A DNA stretch of 64,000 nt, from contig NZ_CP138632.1 of the NCBI RefSeq assembly GCF_036456085.1, positions 2,089,001-2,153,000 of the forward strand, read 5' to 3'. The DNA is from Veillonella parvula (GTDB taxonomy: Bacteria; Bacillota; Negativicutes; Veillonellales; Veillonellaceae). The notes below the pieces were generated by a model. That model made no database searches and was not told where the DNA came from. It was given only the letters and a program-made list of their open reading frames with translations. Shown here in pieces: positions 60,066 through 64,000 of this stretch; the first letter of the stretch is position 1; every line of letters starts with the position of its first letter. The position numbers were made by a program, and so were the translations under genes.

Positions 60066-60564
60066 GTGTTTTACGGCGCTCTTTAAAAAAGTCTTTCATG
60101 ATTTGACTACATTCATCACCAAGGACCCCCGATGCTAATTCGGGTTCATGATTTAAACCAGGGTGAGAGAGTACATTGAAAAGAGACTCTACAGCGCCTC
60201 CTTTGTAATCACTTGCACCATATACAACACGGTCAATACGACTGTTGATGATGGCTCCAGCGCACATCGGACACGGCTCTATCGTAACATACAGGGTACA
60301 ACCAGTCAACCGCCAGCGCTTGAGTACATCGCATGCTTCGCGGATGACGAGCACTTCTGCATGAGCCGTTGCATCGTGATCTAATTCGCGGCGATTATGG
60401 TGGCGTGAAATGATTGTATTGTTTTGAACTAAAATGGCGCCGATAGGAATTTCTCCTAGAGCATAAGCTTTGTGGGCCTCCTCTAGGGCAAAACCCATAA
60501 AATATTCATCACGGCTACGCTCATCCATATTTTTAATCTCTATAGGTGTAATGTTCTTTGTCAT
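60019..60564 (-). CDS. tadA: tRNA-specific adenosine deaminase
   Basis: Converts A34 to inosine in tRNA-Arg(ACG). Zinc site: His68 and catalytic Glu70 in TAHAEVLVI, Cys98 and Cys101 in PCPMCAG. About 181 residues from ATG 60564, which has GAGGT at 7 bases; ATG 60570 is less well placed. The last 16 or so codons, after FFKERRKT, lie inside the tRNA-Ser(CGA) gene on the same strand, and the TAG stop is within that tRNA. RNase P cleavage of a joint transcript would remove the stop codon. Confidence 0.95.
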   Translation of the reverse strand: MTKNITPIEIKNMDERSRDEYFMGFALEEAHKAYALGEIPIGAILVQNNTIISRHHNRRELDHDATAHAEVLVIREACDVLKRWRLTGCTLYVTIEPCPMCAGAIINSRIDRVVYGASDYKGGAVESLFNVLSHPGLNHEPELASGVLGDECSQIMKDFFKERRKTRRSTQEAEGSALEMR

Positions 60565-60647
60565 TCTCATACCTCTTAATGTATAATATCTTACATAAAG
60601 TCTATCATAGTGTGCGCAGTTATGCGAATAGATTGTGTGAGGGTATT

Positions 60648-61274
60648 ATGGATATTATTTGGTACATATTTGATATGATTGGCACTATTGCCTTTGCTAT
60701 CTCCGGAGCACTTGTTGGGGTGGCACGGAGAATGGATATATTTGGTATGGCTGTATTGGCACTGGCCACGGCAATCGGTGGTGGAATTGTACGTGATGTT
60801 CTCTTGGGGTATTTTCCGCCGAATTCGTTACGCAATATTGTATATGTAACTGTGGTTATTTCCGTAACAATTATCGTATTTATTATCTATAACAGCCGTT
60901 ATCGCAAGCATGCTATGGGACCTCGTAGCCGAGCAAGCTATTTATTAGCCGACGCTGTGGGGCTAGCATCGTTTACAGTAACTGGAGCATCTGCAGGGTT
61001 TAAACTATATCCTGAGCTGCCAATTTTCATTGTTTTATTAGGAACTATTACTGCCGTTGGAGGTGGTATTATCCGAGATATGCTGGCTCAACGGATTCCC
61101 TCTGTTTTGAAAGAAGATGTGTATGCTCTACCTAGTGTTATTGGGGGTATCGTTTATTACTTAATGGTTATTTCTAACTGGGTTGGAGAGGCTGTATATG
61201 GTGCGTTTACCGTTGTACTAGTTATCCGTTTACTAGCTATTAAATATAATTGGAGCTTACCCAAAGTGCGCTAA
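60648..61274 (+). CDS. TRIC-type cation channel family protein (UPF0126)
   Basis: An inner-membrane protein of 208 residues with about seven spans and two repeated glycine-rich units, ATAIGGGIVRDVLLGYFPP and AVGGGIIRDMLAQRIPSV, the family signature. It may conduct potassium or other ions; some bacterial relatives transport glycine. ATG 60648 follows GTGAGGG and is preferred over the longer frame from 60558, which runs into tadA's upstream region. Confidence 0.9.
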   Translation: MDIIWYIFDMIGTIAFAISGALVGVARRMDIFGMAVLALATAIGGGIVRDVLLGYFPPNSLRNIVYVTVVISVTIIVFIIYNSRYRKHAMGPRSRASYLLADAVGLASFTVTGASAGFKLYPELPIFIVLLGTITAVGGGIIRDMLAQRIPSVLKEDVYALPSVIGGIVYYLMVISNWVGEAVYGAFTVVLVIRLLAIKYNWSLPKVR

Positions 61275-61422
61275 AGCTAAAGGCACTGCATTTGAGAAAT
61301 AACAGGTAAATGATATAATTATACTATTAAGTATTTCATAAAAGTGTCAGAAAAAAAGAGTATTATATAAGAGTTAATTTTCGAGTCGAGAGTACTCGTG
61401 TACACAGAAGGAGATTTGCTTT

Positions 61423-63237
61423 ATGACAAATAAATGGTTGAAAGTAGCATTAATGGTTACAGTCATTGCTACAGGTACATCCATCAAAATTGATGCAGAA
61501 ACCGTATTATATGTACCTCAAGATGATCGTCCTGTAAGTTTGCAATATACAGTTGATACAGCTCGTGAGGCGGGTATGACTGTGTTGACACCACCTCAAC
61601 ACTTGATTTCTGGTAAGACGTACCAAGGTCAAGCTGATCAAATTATGGCTTGGGTAGAGCAAAATGCAGGTCGTGCTGATGTTATGGTATTAAGTACAGA
61701 TACTCTTATTTATGGAGGTCTTGTAGATTCTCGTAAACATAATATTCCACTTAGCACATTGCAAAATCGCTTGAAACGTATTGAAGGTTTAAAAGCGCGT
61801 AATAAAAATGTACGCATCTATGGCTTTGGCACCGTAATGCGTTCCCCACGTGCGAGTGGTGGCGGTACTGAACCGGCCTACTATGCGGAATATGGCCCAA
61901 CAATCTTCCAAATTGCTGCATTACAAGATAAATTAGATTCTGGCTCTTTAACGCAAGAAGAAACTCAAAAATTGATGAGCTTACAAGCCTCTGTTCCTGT
62001 GGAATACTTGCAAGACTGGTTTGACCGCCGTCAAAAAAATATGAAAATCAACAAAGAGTTGATTGATGAAACTCGCAGTGGTGTATTCGACTACTTTGCA
62101 TTAGGTCATGATGATACATCTCAATTATCTCAATCCGCTCTAGAAGGTCGTTACCTCAACAAATATTCCAAGGATATTTCTGCTGAAAAATACGGTAGCT
62201 TCCCTGGTGCTGACCAACTTGGTCTCTTATTGATGGCGCGTTCCCGTACCGATGTGAGCACAGAAAAACCTACATTCTCCGTAATTTATCCACTCGGTGG
62301 CGGAGGTAAAACATTGCCAGGTTACGAAGATCAAACGATTGATAAAACAATTGCTCAACACGTTGAGGCTGTAGGTGGCACAATGGTGACACAAGGTAAA
62401 CCAACTGTATTATTGGCTGTTAATACACCTCTTACAACGAGCACAGGCGAGTCTGAAAACTTCGAAAACTTCCCGATGATCTCCAACTCTACAAATGCTT
62501 TCGTAGATCGCATTCAACAAGCTGTTGACTCTGGTGTGAACGTAAGCGTTGCAGATATTGCTTTCAATAATGGTGCAGATAATACATTGGTATCCGCTAT
62601 GTACAAACGAGATTTGTTGTACAAAATTGGTGCGTATAATGGTTGGAATACAGCAAGTAACACAGTAGGTTACGCTATTGCTCAAGGATTATTGCTTAAA
62701 TCTATGAGTCCAGAAGGTCATCGTGATATGTTGACGCAACAATATTTGGATAACTGGGCATATCAAGCAAATATTCGTAAAGATATTTATCGTATGCAAG
62801 ATTCTATCAGAACAGACAATGTTCGTTACTCTGGTGAATTAAATGAACGTCTTGAAAGTTATTTAGGTGAACGCATTCAAGATTTCGCTGAAAAATACCT
62901 TAAAATCAATCCTCGTACAGTAAAAGCTACATTCCCATGGGGACGTCTATTTGAAACGGATATCACTGTTTATGACAAACCAGTGGTACCACTTGAAAAA
63001 GAATTACGCTTGAAACGAGAAGCTGAAGCAAAAGCTAAGGCTGAAGCAGAAGCTAAGGCTAAGGCAGAAGCGGCTGCTAAAGCAAATGGTCAGGCTGTAC
63101 CAGCACAAGCCGCACAACCTGAAAAAGCTGCAACGCCTCAAACACCTACATCTACCCCTCCTGTAGTTAAACAACCAGCTACAGAGTCTCAAGGTCCACG
63201 TGTGGTACCGACACCTGCAGTGGCACCTGGTCAATAG
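61423..63237 (+). CDS. DUF4127 secreted protein with KAEA-repeat tail
   Basis: 604 residues. The signal peptide covers about 1-25. The main domain (about 26-520) has YVPQDDRPVSLQYTVDTA and LSTDTLIYGGLVDSRKH, the start of DUF4127, and RSPRASGGGTEPAYY. From about 527 an Ala/Lys/Glu repeat (EAKAKAEAEAKAKAEA) leads to a Pro/Thr-rich tail, probably extended or coiled and surface-linked. AAGGAG precedes ATG. An acyltransferase gene follows 16 bases later. DUF4127 members are suspected glycan-active enzymes, but their role is unproven. Confidence 0.88.
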   Translation: MTNKWLKVALMVTVIATGTSIKIDAETVLYVPQDDRPVSLQYTVDTAREAGMTVLTPPQHLISGKTYQGQADQIMAWVEQNAGRADVMVLSTDTLIYGGLVDSRKHNIPLSTLQNRLKRIEGLKARNKNVRIYGFGTVMRSPRASGGGTEPAYYAEYGPTIFQIAALQDKLDSGSLTQEETQKLMSLQASVPVEYLQDWFDRRQKNMKINKELIDETRSGVFDYFALGHDDTSQLSQSALEGRYLNKYSKDISAEKYGSFPGADQLGLLLMARSRTDVSTEKPTFSVIYPLGGGGKTLPGYEDQTIDKTIAQHVEAVGGTMVTQGKPTVLLAVNTPLTTSTGESENFENFPMISNSTNAFVDRIQQAVDSGVNVSVADIAFNNGADNTLVSAMYKRDLLYKIGAYNGWNTASNTVGYAIAQGLLLKSMSPEGHRDMLTQQYLDNWAYQANIRKDIYRMQDSIRTDNVRYSGELNERLESYLGERIQDFAEKYLKINPRTVKATFPWGRLFETDITVYDKPVVPLEKELRLKREAEAKAKAEAEAKAKAEAAAKANGQAVPAQAAQPEKAATPQTPTSTPPVVKQPATESQGPRVVPTPAVAPGQ

Positions 63238-63253
63238 TGAATAGGGAATGGCT

Positions 63254-64000
63254 ATGAAAAAAGCGTTTTTACCGGAAATTACTTATATGCGAGGCCTCTG
63301 TATGCTCGGTGTTATCGGCATTCATGTAGGATCTTACGCATTGCAAAATCCTTTTGTAAATTTAGAACTCATCAGCGTGTTAGAAATTCTCTCTCGCTTT
63401 GGAGTGCCTGCGTTTTTCTTCCTCTCTGCATTTGGCTTGTTTTATCATACCTCGGTAGAGGGACCATTCTCATATAAGGAATTTATGCACCGCCGCATTC
63501 AGGTGGTGCTATTTCCATATATTACGTGGTCCATCTTTTACTTGCTATATACAGGGATGACAGCTCATAACCTTGGCAATTTACATCCAGGGCCGTTGGC
63601 GATAAATCTACTCTTTGGTACCTCTATGTATCATCTATATTTTATGGTTATTTTGCTATGGTTCTACGTGATGATGCCATTATGGCGGGCCATGGTGAAA
63701 GTCATCTTAAAACGGCCTGTATTTTGGCTGGTGTTACTATTTGTCATCCAAGTTGGTATCGATTATGTTTCGTCTTACATGCTTGGCCGTTGGGTAACAG
63801 AAAATCTAAGCAATCAGCCAGTTCTTAAATATCTTTTTGATATGCGACTCAACTATTGGGTTATTCATTATGTGTGGATTTTCCTTTTAGGTGCCGTATG
63901 TGCTGAACGATATGAAATCGTCTGCGAATATATGTGGCGTTATCGTTACCTTTTAGGCGTCAGTGCGGTAAGCTCTATATTATTAATGCTTGGCTCTTAT
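63254..64000 (+). CDS. Acyltransferase family 3 membrane protein (partial)
   Basis: The frame is open from ATG 63254 to the window end, 249 codons with no stop; the rest lies outside. ATG follows AGGG. The N-terminal ITYMRGLCMLGVIGIHVGSY holds the conserved Arg and His of acyltransferase-3 (OafA-like) proteins, and several hydrophobic spans follow. It would add acyl groups to envelope polysaccharides. It is probably in one operon with the DUF4127 gene. Confidence 0.85.
   Translation, partial: MKKAFLPEITYMRGLCMLGVIGIHVGSYALQNPFVNLELISVLEILSRFGVPAFFFLSAFGLFYHTSVEGPFSYKEFMHRRIQVVLFPYITWSIFYLLYTGMTAHNLGNLHPGPLAINLLFGTSMYHLYFMVILLWFYVMMPLWRAMVKVILKRPVFWLVLLFVIQVGIDYVSSYMLGRWVTENLSNQPVLKYLFDMRLNYWVIHYVWIFLLGAVCAERYEIVCEYMWRYRYLLGVSAVSSILLMLGSY

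Noticed and set aside
60558-60647. Longer N-terminus of the TRIC-family protein
   Set aside because: It overlaps the tadA start region and lacks a ribosome site; ATG 60648 with GTGAGGG begins the first membrane span.

Overview
The window looks like a chromosomal segment of a Veillonella-like bacterium (Negativicutes, diderm Firmicutes). This is inferred from gene content and protein character, not from a database match. Base composition is moderately AT-rich and Shine-Dalgarno sites are of Firmicute type. An LPS-type heptosyltransferase sits among Firmicute-style genes. The window also carries a complete menaquinone branch to DHNA, peptide and amino-acid uptake, a biotin-independent carboxyltransferase subunit, and several lipoproteins. 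I see no phage, insertion sequence or CRISPR array.

Layout. 1-5.7 kb: peptide and amino-acid use (pepT, OPT transporter, orphan solute-binding lipoprotein, homocysteine methyltransferase), then tRNA-Ser(GGA). 6-7.3 kb: a flavodiiron protein. 7.5-22 kb: purine synthesis, with purL on the minus strand divergent from a LysR regulator, then xpt, two paralogous small proteins, and purE-C-F-M-N-H-D behind a leader that carries a possible leader peptide and a terminator. 22-30.2 kb: menaquinone genes menF-D-H-B-E-C-I behind a structured leader with a terminator/antiterminator layout; menA lies apart at 54 kb. 30.4-34.4 kb: a DUF2939-like protein, tRNA-Asp/Phe/Leu, and an AT-rich accessory stretch with a DUF4178-like protein and an unrecognised secreted protein. 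34.5-40.4 kb: nitrilase-family amidase, nitroreductase, an envelope operon (polysaccharide deacetylase, phosphodiester glycosidase, unknown anchored protein), and a family 9 glycosyltransferase. 40.9-48.2 kb: carboxyltransferase, histidine kinase and response regulator, an sRNA candidate, an HtrA-like protease, and a PadR/DUF1700 operon ending in a Met/His/Gln-rich secreted protein. 48.4-53 kb: pyrFE, then an exonuclease with deoC-pdp-cdd for nucleoside salvage. 53-58.6 kb: metQ, menA, two paralogous secreted proteins, and ridA with a cysteine-desulfidase-like enzyme. 58.7-64 kb: MFS exporter, tRNA-Ser(CGA) overlapped by tadA, TRIC-type membrane protein, DUF4127 protein, and a truncated acyltransferase.

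How it fits together. Purine and pyrimidine synthesis and salvage, and menaquinone synthesis for anaerobic respiration, are the main metabolic blocks. Fermentation and peptide use feed them, and a set of envelope enzymes and secreted proteins faces outward.

The most novel signals are non-coding: the menF leader RNA, a CU-rich structured sRNA candidate at 44.9-45.1 kb with a relative at 48.2-48.3 kb, the purE leader with its 30-codon ORF, a perfect palindrome below the htrA promoter, tandem palindromes on the padR promoter, and the overlap of tadA with a tRNA gene.
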